A DNA stretch of 64,000 bases from Hyaloscypha bicolor E (GCF_002865645.1 NW_020194562.1:310001-374000), one strand, 5' to 3'. Counted from the first letter of the stretch, positions 47,040 to 58,650 are shown. Numbers and translations: made by a program. The notes: generated from the letters alone by a model not told the origin.

Positions 47040-47900
47040 AGAACTAGTACTAACTAGATATATATATAGTAATATTAAAGGAGAGGTAAGGCAAGGAGAA
47101 CTAAAAAGTAAGTTAGTATATATTTTATAAAAGTAAATAGGGAGATATCTAAATAGCCTAAAGGCAAGAAGTATATATTAAAGAAGTTGAGATTAGAAAA
47201 AGAAAGGCTATTTCTTATAAGAATAAGTTAGTATATATTCTAAAATAAAGAATAGAAGTACTTAGTAATGGCCTAAAGGCTTTTATAAGTATTAAAGGAG
47301 GAGAGGAGATATTAAAGTTTGGAGGGATCTAAATAGAAGTTAGCCTCTTTTTTAGAAGTTTAAGAAAGGATATTTCTAAAGGGCCCGAAGGTATAAGAGG
47401 TATTAGAAAAGGAGAAAAGGAGATATTAGAAAAGGAGAGAAGGAGATATTAGAAAAGGAGAGGAGGGATCTAAAATTTAGCTTTCTAAGAAGCAAGTAGA
47501 TTAAAGACTTATAATATGGGAGTTCTAGATAAAAGTAACCTGGAAGTAGTAATTAGATACTAGCTTTTGGTATTATTAGTAGAAGTATTAAAGGAGAAGG
47601 GATTCGGAGGAGGGGTTTAGAGGAGTTTAGAGGAGGAGAGGAAGGTTATAAGGCAGTTAGATACTAGCTCTTGGTATTAATAGAAGAAGTATTAAAGAAG
47701 GAAGGGTTCGGAAGAGGGGTTTAGAAGAGGAGTAAGGAGAAGGGGTAAGGAGAAGTAAAGAAAAAGAGAGGAAGGTTATAAGGTAATTAGATACTAGCTC
47801 TTGGTATTAATAGAGGTATTAATAAAGGTATTAATAAAGGTATTAATAGAAAAGGTATTAGTAAAGGGCAGAAGTTCTTAGTATTAATAGTAAAGTCAAA
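47040..47900. repeat. Purine-rich tract with nested tandem repeats
   Basis: The plus strand is strongly A/G-rich. A block AATTAGATACTAGCTCTTGG starts at 47551, 47655 and 47785 (spacings 104 and 130). Within 47400-47462 a 28-bp unit GATATTAGAAAAGGAGA repeats three times, and AGGTATTAATA-like 12-mers repeat near 47810-47850. No open frame. The strand bias is unusual because RIP alone does not create purine asymmetry. Confidence 0.8.
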
Positions 47901-48900
47901 AAAATATAGAAGAAGAATAGAGGTTTTAGAGTAAAGATAAAATAGAATTATAGTTTTATAGAAAATAAAGTTACTAGTATAGAATAGTTATATTATTATA
48001 TAATTCTATATTTACTTTTACTATTTATTAAGGATATATATCTTTTAGGAAAAAGTATTACTTAGAATTTTTAAGCCTCTCTAATTTAATAATTATATAT
48101 TCGAAAAATAAGAAATAAATATAATTATATATACTAGAATAAGGGGATTTTTCTTATCCAAAAATTATAATTATAGTATTACTAAATATAGAAATATAGA
48201 AGTTTATATAATAAGTTATATATAGAGATTTGAGAAGATTTAAATTACCTCGAATTATTTATAATTAGTAAAGTAAATTAGCTAATTATATAGGTCGAGT
48301 ATAGTTTAATTATTATTAGTATACCTTAGCTTTTATAAGTTAGTAAGAGAAAGAATATTTATATCTTTATTTTTATAATTATAATACCTAAAATTATAAT
48401 TTTTTTAATATTTAAATATATTTAACCTAGGGTTATTAAGTACTAATATTTCTATTTTTAGGTATTATTTATTATAAATTTATTCGGATTTAAATAATTA
48501 TATTAAATATATATCTTTATATCCTAAAGGTAAATAATAAAGATATAGCTATACTAGCTTTAATCTTAGCCTTAACCTTAATCTTAATCTCTTTCCGAAA
48601 ATAACTTTAATTCCGATATATAATACTATTATTAAAGCTTTCTATTAAAGACATATAAATATGGCTTAGATAGCGGCTGTAGTAAGCAAAAGTAGTAGAA
48701 AAGGCAAATAAAGCCTATAAATAAGTAGAAAGATAAATTATAATATATGCTCTAATAATCTAGACTTAGCCTATAAATATTCTCTTATTAATACATTTAA
48801 CTAAATAAAATCTTCTAATCCTCGACCTTCTTCTTATATTAAACCTTCCCTTTCCTCTATAATAAATAATTTAAATCTTCTTAATATTCTATAATAAAAT
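47901..48900. other. AT-rich DNA left of assembly gap
   Basis: RIP-type composition, no gene recognised. It ends at the run of undetermined bases. Confidence 0.6.
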
Positions 48901-49001
48901 NNNNNNNNNNNNNNNNNNNNNNNNNNNNNNNNNNNNNNNNNNNNNNNNNNNNNNNNNNNNNNNNNNNNNNNNNNNNNNNNNNNNNNNNNNNNNNNNNNNN
49001 N
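48901..49001. other. Assembly gap (101 N)
   Basis: Undetermined bases. The right border is GGGGGGTGTGGTGTGG, which suggests a homopolymer or repeat that could not be assembled. True length is unknown. Confidence 0.99.
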
Positions 49002-49513
49002 GGGGGGTGTGGTGTGGATGTTTTTTTTTTTCATATCATATATGCGGAATAAGAGCTGATGAGGATTGGGGGGGAATCGAACGTACCAGGCATTCCGTTT
49101 AGGGTACCTAATGCTCCGTGTAGAGGTAGAGGGAATGAGAGATATAGGAGGTATGATGGATATAATGAGCTTAATAGATATAGAGGAAATAGGGGAAGAG
49201 GAGATCATAGGAATGGGAGGAGACGATGTTGGAGGAAGGGGTAATGGAAGACTGGAATATAGATAGAAATATGAGCGAAAGATATAGAATATTCGTCAGT
49301 TCCGAAATCATATTTCCCAAAACGTCTATATCTCGCTCCGAAAGGTCTGAATTATCCTAATCATAATTCAATTATTTTTTATATTTGAAATGATAATAAT
49401 AATATAGATATTAAATATATTCGCGATAATTTAAACGGAAGATATTGATATATCATAAATTTTCCCGGGGAGCCAGAGAAGAATAATGATATTCATCATA
49501 TTCGAATGTGGGC
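49002..49513. other. Unusual AT/GA-rich segment right of the gap
   Basis: 49060-49260 is A/G-rich on the plus strand (GGAGG, GATATAGAGG repeats). 49270-49500 is AT-rich but with normal TG and CA dinucleotides, unlike the RIP DNA left of the gap. No gene supported; open frames here follow from the base skew. Confidence 0.5.
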
Positions 49514-49576
49514 GCGAAAATCAGAAAATCAGAAAATCAGAAAATCACTTTTCGCTTCTCGGATTTGTCCGCTAGC
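49514..49576 (-). repeat. Inverted repeat, right arm (63 bp)
   Basis: Reverse complement of 40672-40734; four AGAAAATC-type nonamers, then CACTTTTCGCTTCTCGG and CCGCTAGC. The same outward block GGCCTCAGTAA follows as on the left side. Ordinary composition resumes to the right. Confidence 0.93.
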
Positions 49577-50099
49577 CCGCTAATGGCCTCAGTAAGTTAC
49601 CGTGTCGTTGGTTCGCAGCTTCCTACAGTGGCTTGTTTAATCCATGCAGAAGCGCGTTGCCTGCAGATGTTTTGTTACATCTTTGCAACCTTCTTGGTGC
49701 TTTGTTAGAAAACCGAGACTGCTACTGGTGATTGGCCCAACCACCGTGTCTCGAACATAAACAGCATAATATGAGCATGAGTTTCTTATAATGCCTGGTC
49801 CTCAAGTCAGTTCGCAGACAAGATTACTAATTCTTCACTATTCAATGTATTATCCTCTAAATCATGGTTATCAAATCTATCTTGCAGAGGTTTTGGCTGG
49901 TTGCTATTCAACAGTGGCTACCTTGTCGACAAACCAACTTGATCCACAAGAAGGTAAATTTCGACCTTTTGCAGTCTTTGGCCTCGCTACACCCGTTCCT
50001 TGGAAATCTGCGGCATAATAACATTTACATTAGCCCATAGGGTACTTTACTCCAAGTATCGATTATTGGCGACTCTATTACAACAGGCAAGTCTGCATA
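49577..50099. other. No gene recognised
   Basis: Normal-composition DNA. A frame at 49791-50018 could be an upstream part of the relic at 50100 but shows no family features. Confidence 0.35.
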
Positions 50100-50630
50100 T
50101 TGGGAGCAGTCCACATTACTGATGACGCCACGGCTAGACCTGGCAATAATGTCTACCGTGACCCAAACAAACGGGGGGACTGCTCGTATAAACCCAAGCG
50201 CAAGAAGAACAAGATTAAGAAGAAAGCGAACTCTACAAAAGGCTCTAGCTAGTCCAGCATTAAATATGGTGGTGCTTAATAGGGGATTGGGAAGGGGAAA
50301 GAGGCTATGGGAGCCGAGTTATCGAGAAAATGTGTCTAAAAGTCAATTGCTTCGGCCGTAGGCAATTCAGTTCCGTTCTATGAGCTTGCCCACCGCAACC
50401 TCCCTCTGTCTGGCATTATTCCTCCTTTGGACCTCCTACCTGCTAGGTCGAGATTGAAGATCCCGGCAAATGCATATGAGCCGTTATTGGGCCCGTCGGT
50501 AATAAAATTGAAGCATTACTCAGTGGGTTATCACGTGAGAAATAAAATCAATTTGTTGGACATCATAAGGGGGTCGCATCCCGGGTTGCTGGCACGTAGC
50601 GTGTGTGGCTTGGACGTGGCTTCGATATAA
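50100..50630 (+). pseudogene. Unknown coding relic
   Basis: One plus frame with about four stops: DDATARPGNNVYRDPNKRGD, a strongly basic run (KRKKNKIKKK), then SAVGNSVPFYELAHRNLPL and KHYSVGYHVRNKINLLDII up to the stop near 50630. The stops (TAG, TAA) are compatible with RIP. Family unknown. Confidence 0.35.
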
Positions 50631-50639
50631 GGCAAAGAT

Positions 50640-51188
50640 TATGACTTTTATTTTTTGGTTCCTTATTGCAAAATCTACTATATAAGGACTCACTGACACT
50701 TTGCTCGTTGGAATAACTTTAGTGAAGGAATCGATGCTTTGACAAGAGACTCGGCGAAGGCGATAGTGATGACGATAGGGCTATATTTAGTATATGGAAC
50801 CCCCCTCTGGTGCTGGCTTCCAATTAGCTGGATGGGAGCCAACACAGAATCCTGGTACGGAGGCCAAAAAGGGGTCTGGCTTGGGGAATCGTTTCTCTTG
50901 AGGCTTGATGACCTCAACCGCTGGCACGAAGGCATCCGAGGATTCGACTTTCCACGTTGGGTGGGTCGGAAAGAGTTTATGGAAGGGTTGCAGGAGACCT
51001 TTGCGGCGAGGCTTGGCAGAGCCTTGCAGGGTCACGGCAATTGTCCACCAAAGGCCGTCAGCGAACCTCCTTTCATCGCGACGATAGCAGCTGCACGTGC
51101 CGATAAGCTGAGCCTTTGGAGCTTCACGCAACCAAGCGAGTTAATGAATCAACGCACCACAATTGCAATGCTCATATTTCTCCGATAA
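50640..51188 (+). CDS. Hypothetical protein, one N-terminal membrane segment
   Basis: Open frame from about 50739 to 51188 with the first ATG at 50769: MTIGLYLVYGTPLWCWLPIS (hydrophobic), then a soluble part WLGESFLLRLDDLNRWHEGI, FDFPRWVGRKEFMEGLQETF and ALQGHG. It has GC-normal codon use and no RIP stops. The minus strand is also partly open here, so coding status is not secure. It could be the downstream exon of the relic at 50100-50630. Function unknown. Confidence 0.35.
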
Positions 51189-51256
51189 TTACCGCTCCTA
51201 TTCTTTGAAGGCAGATACTAAATAGTCAAAATACCTATCTTTAGCTCAAAGTCAAT

Positions 51257-52287
51257 ATGCCGGCCACGTTTGAAGAATATGTCCTATCTTCCACGGTTTG
51301 CAATCTACTGCCTCGCAGGCTTCATAGTTATACGAACTAACACCTCCCTCTTATAGGATACTCATTTCTCGCCCTTTCAAGTTTATTATCGGGCCCGACG
51401 AGGTTCCAATTGTGGTCCACGAGGCGGTACTCGCAGAGCAATCCCCTGCACTAGCTGCGCTCATGCGGGGAGAGATGGCAGAGAGCGTAGCTGGCGAATC
51501 TAGGTGGATGGACGTGGATAAAGGAATATTCATACGGTTTGCTCAGTTCGCCTATACAGGAGATTATTTGATCTCGAAGGGCTCTACGGCTCAAGCGGTT
51601 GTGGAGGCAGAATCGTTATCGCAAGAGCCTCGAGTGCTTAATGGATGGGGATCTTCCTTTGCGCCCCGTTCCTCCGTAGCCCCTCCCGCATCCCGTACCT
51701 CCGCACTAGAGCCCGAGGACGAATAGTTATTTAAAGATCGATCGAAGAAAAGGAAGAAATCCAAGAATGGCCCGCTTAATTTGTATAGGTCTGGTCTAGA
51801 GCCACCGATATCTGCATCCGATATGTTTAATTCTCTCAAATATCCTCTTATCGAATCTCGATCTAACCTTTATACATGCAGGTCCTCGATGAATGATGGT
51901 CTAATTGAGAGCAGTGGTGAGGTCCTTCTTGCTCATGCTTTCCTGTATGTCTTAGCGGAAAAATGGGGAGTTAATAGTCTGAAGATATTGGTTCTATCTA
52001 AGCTATACTAAACGCTGAGTACGCTCTGCCTTGATGCGTCCAAGGTTCAAGAAATCATTGATCTTGTACGGTATACATATTTGGATAGTTCGACTCCAGA
52101 TTTAGAAACTGATATTGATGGGTTGAGAAAGTTGATTTCCCCTTATATGGCTGCTAATGTCGAGATAATCTCGGAGCATACTTCGTTTATGGAATTGATT
52201 GAAGGTGGGGGCGCTTTTGTACGGGATCTTTGGAAGCGCGTAGTGCCTAAGAAGCCTGCTAGAGATATGATAAGGCTGGATGGTTGA
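51257..52287 (+). pseudogene. BTB/POZ-domain protein, RIP-inactivated
   Basis: Probable ATG at 51257 (MPATFEEYVLSS). A segment with a good branch point and acceptor (ACTAAC...TTATAG near 51330-51356) suggests a first intron, though the donor is unclear. Then the BTB fold: RPFKFIIGPDEVPIVVHEAV, LAEQSPALAALMRGEM, FIRFAQFAYTGDYL, an acidic and Ser-rich linker, and the usual second half LLAHAFLYVLAEKWGVNSLK, VQEIIDLVRYTYLD, MELIEGGGAFVRDLW. Two in-frame stops (51724-51726 and 52009-52011) fit CAG to TAG and CAA to TAA. BTB proteins dimerise and often act as cullin-3 adaptors. The frame is otherwise continuous to the TGA at 52287. Confidence 0.85.
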
Positions 52288-52597
52288 TAGTACTGGAGAG
52301 ATGACAATACTAAAGCTATTCCAAAAGTTCTCATTTCTGTATGAGTCCGCATACCGTATTAGTAGCTGAAGAGATTAAGCGATTAAAATAGCTAACTAAG
52401 ATTACTTGCAATTTTATCTTTGAAATGGGGTCTTGTCCTGTTTCGGCTATGGCCGCTAGCTAGCAAAACAATCACGGATTTCATTGAACCACGACCCTGG
52501 TATCTATCAAAGATCCACCCACCTCCCTATCGAATATATAAGCTTCCAACTATCTGCGTATCTCCGCTCTTGATTTCAGAATTGTGCTTTCGCAGTC

Positions 52598-52800
52598 AGC
52601 TCTGCCCTAGAAAATGGCAAGAAGATTCAGTTATTTTTAGTCTGTAACTATTAATGTCACACAGCGTTAGCTCTGCCCTAGAAAATGGCAAGAAGATTTA
52701 GTCATCTTTAGTCTGTAACTATTAATGTCACAGCGTTAGCTCTGCCCTAAAATTTGGAAAGAAGATTTAGTTATCTTTAGTCTATAACTATTAATGTTAG
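52598..52800 (+). repeat. About 3 tandem units of 70 bp
   Basis: AGCTCTGCCCTAGAAAATGG, AGAAGATTTAGTTATC, TTTAGTCTGTAACTATTAAT recur, with starts at 52598, 52669 and 52738 (spacings 71 and 69). Units two and three differ by a few C/T and G/A changes. Lies downstream of the BTB pseudogene. Confidence 0.92.
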
Positions 52801-53034
52801 CTGTGACATTGTATTATCTAGTGAGACTTCGTTCTTCTCTCCCGTAGTTAAACGCTGACCGAAATTAAGAAGATGAACTCGAAGGCAAAACTATGTAGCT
52901 CCGATATTATATATCGAGAAGAGGTGAAATGTACGCGGGTTGTATTCTCTATTATTGGAGGATATCACGAAGGGAGCTCGAGAACTATTATATTAAATAG
53001 CCTATAACACCTTAGGAGGAATATTCTAGGTCTC

Positions 53035-53290
53035 TTTGAAGCATGGAGAAGGTGCGATCTCAATAGCGCTCGATAAAAGGCGTAATAGATAATTTTCGGA
53101 GAAGGAAAATCACCTTTATGGAAAAGGCAGACGAGCTAAGGAGCGAGTTTGGCTGTAATATTTACGTTTTGGGACGGAGGAACGGAAAACTCTTTAATTA
53201 TATATCTAAAGGATTATCTAGAGATGGACCTTCCTGGCTACTTAGCTTGATAGAAGTCGTGAGTAGCGGTCTTTTGATCCAAGGCCTATA
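53035..53290 (+). pseudogene. MADS-box-like fragment
   Basis: The plus frame through 53071-53286 reads VIDNFRRRKITFMEKADELR, SEFGCNIYVLGRRNGKLFNY and ISKGLSRDGPSW, then a stop near 53290. The basic helix with RRK...KADEL followed by a two-strand pattern (IYVLGRRNGK) matches the short ascomycete MADS-box form. No start codon or C-terminal part could be fixed. A second relic of this kind lies at 23800. Confidence 0.5.
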
Positions 53291-53640
53291 ATCTAAAAAA
53301 AGTTTAGGATTAGAGTTATCCTAGGCCAGAGAGATATATACCGGCTAGCTTCTTAAAACGAGGCACCAAATCTCTGCTCTGTGAAGGCCGAAAGGGACGA
53401 GATAATCCTATAGTGAGAACTGAGGACTTTTAGACTGGAGACTTAACGGGTGCTGGGGGATAGATTGGCTCTTTAGGTTTGAGGACTTAATGCTTATTAG
53501 AGAAGCGGAGGATCTACTAGATAGAAAATTATTTAGCCTGCGCTGTATATACATTGGATAACGTTAGATGTCGAGGTCTGGGATTGCTTAAAGACTTCTC
53601 TCTGGATGCTTATTCTTTATAACTCTTATAATACAAGTTT
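53291..53640. other. No gene recognised
   Basis: Decayed-looking DNA that may be the lost C-terminal part of the MADS-like gene. Frames are closed. Confidence 0.4.
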
Positions 53641-53644
53641 TGGG

Positions 53645-54111
53645 ATCCAGACTGGCAGTATTTGTGCAACCTCAGTGGTAGAAGCCTGTGCTTGCACTGC
53701 TCGTAGTGGTCTTTCTTGCCTTCGAATTGCAATTTCAGCTTGTGGTTGAAGTTACGATAATGGGTTGCGGTTCCACTCTCACAGCCATATTTGTTCGCTT
53801 AGCGCTTGGAGCCTGCCAAGATTAGAAGTGGCGGCAAGTTGCTCTAAAAATAATTGCCGTACCTTTGTAACAAGCAGCCAATTCTGCTGCCATACCTTTA
53901 TATACTTTGAATAAGCGCTATTATTATTTACCAGATCACTTCTCTTAGTATTATCGTTACTTCTCTCTCGTGGTATGGCCTCTATAGCAGATAATGCGGC
54001 CTCACGAGCCGCGCGATTCACGGAGCAGACGCGAAACATGTTTCGCGCCATACTTGCGGAGAATGGCATTACTGATACCGATGATACTATACTATAGCAG
54101 GAGATGGTCAT
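53645..54111 (-). pseudogene. Unknown coding relic
   Basis: Minus frame: SVMPFSASMARNMFRVC, NRAAREAALSAIEAIPRERS, AYSKYIKVWQQNWLLVTKV, RLQALSEQIWL, a stop, EWNRNPLS, a stop, then LQPQAEIAIRRQERPLRAV and WIPKLVL. It is largely helical. Stops fit RIP. It may be the second exon of the relic at 54160-54703, which is in another frame on the same strand. Family unknown. Confidence 0.4.
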
Positions 54112-54159
54112 GTTTTTTAAACTTGGTTAGTAGTATTGAGAGGTAATTAGGTTCGAATT

Positions 54160-54703
54160 AACCGTCTTTAGCCCGTTTATATTGAATTAAGCTGGGCCGT
54201 CCTGGTGACTTTGCTAATTGCCCGCTAAGTATTGACGATAACGACGACGGCGGCGAAGATATTAATGGTACTATTATAAAATCTGCCATCCCTTTGCTAT
54301 AACGATCTCCCACGTCGCCGCCTTCTATATCTCATTATTTGTCGTTATCACCCCCTCTCTCCTCTGCCCCAACCTCTCCGCCGACTTCTCTATCTTTACT
54401 ACCTTCTCCTCCTCCGACACGGTCTCGAATTTCATTACGGTAGATAAATCCCGATGGATCTGATACCGTCGTGAGCTATGCCGGAATGGATGGACTAAAT
54501 AAACGGAAGCGCAAATGAAGATTATCTGAAGCGCAGTCGGAGGACTCCAGATGCAAGTCGCAGATTGTCCCCTCAATTGATGGCTTGGGCTTAATTGATT
54601 CCGTGGACGAGTCTCGATAACTAGTCGAAATTTTAGCATAAAGATCTCTCTCATAATCGCTGGATATGGCCGTGGAGGGCCGCGTAGCACCAGAAGACGA
54701 CAC
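54160..54703 (-). pseudogene. Unknown coding relic with Ser-rich start
   Basis: ATG at about 54701-54703. The frame gives MSSSGATRPSTAISSDYERD, IEGTICDLHLESSDCASDNL, HLRFRLFSPSIPA, a stop (TAG), LTTVSDPSGFIYRNEIRDRV, a Gly/Glu-rich stretch, two adjacent stops and a Ser/Pro-rich end near 54160. Frame otherwise kept. Unrecognised family; same strand as the next relic downstream. Confidence 0.45.
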
Positions 54704-54901
54704 GTTAATGCTTGATGTTACGGATGCCCTAGGTTAAATCTCTCAAATAACTTACTTTTTGGAAGGAAGTATGTTGGAAATACTATGATTTAAAGATGCA
54801 GTGGATATTATGATATCTGTACTACTAAAGGTGGCGAAAATACGTATTCAGGTCGGTAGGTCTGGCTTCTAAATAATAAATATAGGAACCATAATAAATA
54901 T

Positions 54902-56040
54902 GGCTGAAATCCAAAAGTATACCGAAAACGACCTTATAAAGAAACCTTTTAAAAAAGTAATTAAAAGAATTATGAAGTCAGGAGCAGGTAGTATAGGCAT
55001 TGGCCTTTAAAAAGCGTGGGAGGAAGCCTTTTACTAGGATATTATTAAGAGACATGCCGAGACCATTAACCCACTATTACTTGTCGCCGGTAGAGGACCT
55101 GCTGGCGGATATACGCTATAGGAAAAGGCTGCAGTGGCTGAATTTATTGCTCTGGTTAGTATTGGAACTTGTGACGAAAACTAGTAAAGATACCGACTAT
55201 AGTGGAAGGATTTGTGTGATATGAAGAATACTGGTATAGTAACTATCCTGCTCTATTGAGATGCTAAATTCAATAAGTATTGCAAGTTCTTCCTTAAAAG
55301 GAAGTACTCTCTAAGAGAACTAATAGATATTATTATATCCTGGGAAAAAGTATATTCTGGCTATATTAGACAGATCGAACTCCGAGCGCTTGAGCAGGCC
55401 AAAGGTAACTTCTTAGGCAGGCTGGACCTGCTATATATATTTATTACCGAGATACTAAGTATACCAGAATTAGCTTGGGATAATGGATCTAATACGTGGT
55501 ACTCTGACGAAGAAGAAGCATTATATAAGCTTATAAGCAGTTATATAGCTACCTTAACCGAGAGTAATCCGAAATGACTTATAGAAGATAGGTATATAGA
55601 ATCGGGGACAAATAAGTTATTCTTTGTATTAATTCGACCTGGCGCCGAGAAACTGGTTAGTATCTTTCCTATTATTCCCGTATTTCCAGGCGACCTTTTG
55701 GGTATTTTCTCTGGCAAGATTCGATTCTCGGAGTACTATAATATTGCGTAAGCCTTTAAGGGACCTATACCAAATCTTTAGTTAGACTATTTATAGGTTA
55801 CGGGAACCCTGAACCAGATGCAGGTCATTTACTCTGGCGGTACGGCAAATGTATGCTTGGAATGGGAAGGTATTAACGAAGATATAGAGGCTAGTTCCTG
55901 TAAATCCTAGAGAGTTCTGGTCTTGGCTATTCGGAAAATTATGCCTTTTGAGCCGCTTATTCGTATGGCTCCTTTAGAGAAATAGTTCGCACTTCACTAA
56001 TCTATTAATTATGCGAGGAGGGGCTTCTTAGAAGAGCCTC
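54902..56040 (+). pseudogene. Uncharacterised fungal family protein, RIP-inactivated
   Basis: From ATG at 54902 (MAEIQKYTENDLIKKPFKK). One plus frame from about 55008 onward keeps coherent order: AWEEAFY-stop-DIIKRHAETI, LLLVAGRGPAGGYTL, KAAVAEFIALVSIGTCDEN, FLKRKYSLRELIDIIISWEK, ALEQAKGNFLGRLDLLYIFI, FPGDLLGIFSGKIRFSEYYN, QVIYSGGTANVCLEWEGINE, VLVLAIRKIMPFEPLIRMAP and ARRGFLEEPL. At least ten stops are TAG/TAA/TGA at Q, W or R. The C-terminal pattern (GDLLGIFSGKIR, MPFEPL) belongs to a widespread uncharacterised ascomycete family (from memory). Function unknown. Confidence 0.6.
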
Positions 56041-58650
56041 TCTGATTACATAACTAGTAACCTAGTATTATGCTCGAGATAATACATATTTTGTTTATTT
56101 GCCCCATTTGCGGTAATTCTTAATATATTCCTTAACTGAATTACTTTGACTTCCTAATAGAGTAATTTCTTCTAGAAAAGTTAAATAGAAACGTTCTTAA
56201 CCTTTCTTTCTTTTGTCTATTATTTTGTATTTATTGCGGCAGTACATTACGTAATAAAGATTCTATAGGCCTAGGCCAGTGGACTAATATATGGAACGAT
56301 ATTTGGACTCTAAAGTAAAAGTAAAGAAAATATATAGTTAGTAATTAAAATCTCGATATATCTAGAATAGACTCGATTATACTATTTAATATGTAATAAG
56401 TTATAAAGACAGAATTACAAGATTAAATTTTGATCGTGGTATAGGACCCTGCATATATTATAATACGTAACAAAAAATAATAGTTATAATCTCTAGCCTT
56501 ATATTAAAGACACGTCCAAGCCATAAACGAGATATAACATACCTAGCTATCCGGGATATGATTAATGTATAATAATCTAATACGTAGTATTTCCTTTTTA
56601 GTACCGGAATTACTTCTATAAGCTATGTCTCAGGTAGGGCTTTGAATATTTAGGTTTATTTGCTTCTGCTCGGGAAAGAGTTATTGCGAGAACCCGGACG
56701 TGATTATAAAATATGAAGTTCAATTAGCAAGGTACTATATAAGCAGAAGGCTGGGTGACTGGTTAGACGTAGTTTAGAGAGGAGATAAGATGCCATTATA
56801 GACGGGGACAAAGCAAAGACCCTGAAAAGATAATAACCGGAATAGAAAATACCTACTTTTACTAGCGGGATCCGCTTTCACGAGCCCAAAAACATAGGTA
56901 TGTCATAATTAATGATAATATATAGAGAATTATAGTAGGAGGTATTAATTCCCTCTTACGGGTTAATTCTCAGAAATCCAAGCGTTAGCCTTATTATTAG
57001 CCTCGTCGCTAGCCTTATCTTTATCCCCGGCCCAAGTATAGTTATAGCATTACTACTAATAATATATCTTCCTTTCTTGAGTATAAGGATTTTTACTTAA
57101 GTATTAGTACTATATTCGGGCGAGCCTTGAAGGTTAGATTTTGGGCAGGTTTAGAGACAATTTATATAGTAGTATTTACGCGTTAAATTAGGCCCAAGTT
57201 TTGCATAATTAATACGTAATAAAAGCTACTTTCGGAAGATACGGTATCCGGGAGATTTGGTACGGATTAAATATTTTCTATTATTCCGTAAAAGAAACCA
57301 GTTTAGGATACTGAATACTATACTATCTCTAACGAATTAAAGGTGCTTTAACTAATATTATCCTAATTTAGAGCTTAATTTGCCGCCTCTAGGGCGCAGG
57401 TGCCAAATCATAATACGTGACCCTCCGTAACTGGCTTTAGGTGCCAAGTACTAGAAATACGCTAGTACTTCGGGGACTTTCGCTTTGCAAATTGGCTAAA
57501 ACTCGCCGGGTCCGATTCTGATTAAAAATTACTATACGTGATAATGGTACCTTGCTCTGGCGCTAAGATTAGACACTGCCTACCAAACATACTTTTCTTC
57601 TCTAATATTACTAATATAGGTTTTCCATACTATTTATTATTAACTCTCTATCATATATTACTTTATCTAAACTAGTACCTGCCATATTAGCTTCGTATCT
57701 CTATTAATCGAGTATCTCATTATCCACGAACTATGAGGTCCTACTATCCTCTATGAGTTAATTATCGCGCAAATGAAGTTCAAAATATTATTAAGTCAAG
57801 ATAAGATAATATGGAATAGGAAAAAGCGCTAGCTTGAGGATTCGCGAAGATGTAAGTAAGGATAAGAAATCAAAGCCTGTCATGGGCTTATAGCATGTTT
57901 GGTTAGTTATATCTATCTTGCTAATCACGATTCTAGAGTATGGCGAAAAATTGAGAGTCAAGTTTAAGTAATACCCCATTAATTAAAACCGTCGTTAACT
58001 CTCGCTAAGCCACTTGAATCCTTCCGGAATACTGGCTACGATAGCATGCGCATACCATGTCCTAGCAGCGTGCCTTTTCTTGTAATCTGTACTAGAAGGA
58101 CTCCGAAGCCTCGGTCGAGGGTTCGACTTCGCTATTATAAGGTGCCTTAGCCATTTTCCAAGGACTTGTGCTTAATTCAAGGCAGATTACGTACTATATA
58201 TAATGCATTAATAATAATATGGCTCACTTTATTAGCCATGAGTAATATCTCCGTAGAGATAGAATGGGAAGTTAGGAAGTCTGGTCAAGAAGGAAGCCTG
58301 TGGACCTATTCGATAATATCTACTCCCAAATAGAATAGAAACAAGAGTCAAAAGCTCGTAAGACTTGGTAGTTAGTCACTGCCTGCACGCATTAGTCATG
58401 GTCGTTAAGTCTGAGAGCATTTGATATAAGGAGCGCTGCATGTTATTACCTGGCAAGGGGATTCCTAATTAAGAAATCGACGGCCCAGGCATTGCCCGTT
58501 CTCTAATAAATTAATGCCTCCGAGCTAAAGGCATTGCATGAAAGTGCTCATATAACTGTATTAGTGGGATGGATCCTAGAGGTTTTGTAGCTGTGCTATC
58601 CGACCCTCCGTTTAAGTATAAGAAGGCAGTATTCTCCCTTCTCTAAACTA
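56041..58650. other. Decayed DNA, no gene recognised
   Basis: AT-leaning, RIP-influenced DNA. At 56735-56795 there is a TATA-like box (CTATATAAGCAG) followed 50 bp later by ATG with a short readable start (56789), then stops; it could be the 5' end of a lost gene. Nothing else could be assigned. Confidence 0.4.

Noticed and set aside
48834..49208. 124-codon minus-strand frame across the gap
   Set aside because: It runs through 101 undetermined bases and the rest is composition-driven.
50787..51131. 114-codon minus-strand frame antisense to the hypothetical gene at 50.7 kb
   Set aside because: No clearer protein character than the plus frame, and no family features; kept only as a caveat for the plus-strand call.
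58085..58155. tRNA-like B box (GGGTTCGACTTC)
   Set aside because: The T-stem does not pair and no acceptor or anticodon stem could be drawn on either strand.
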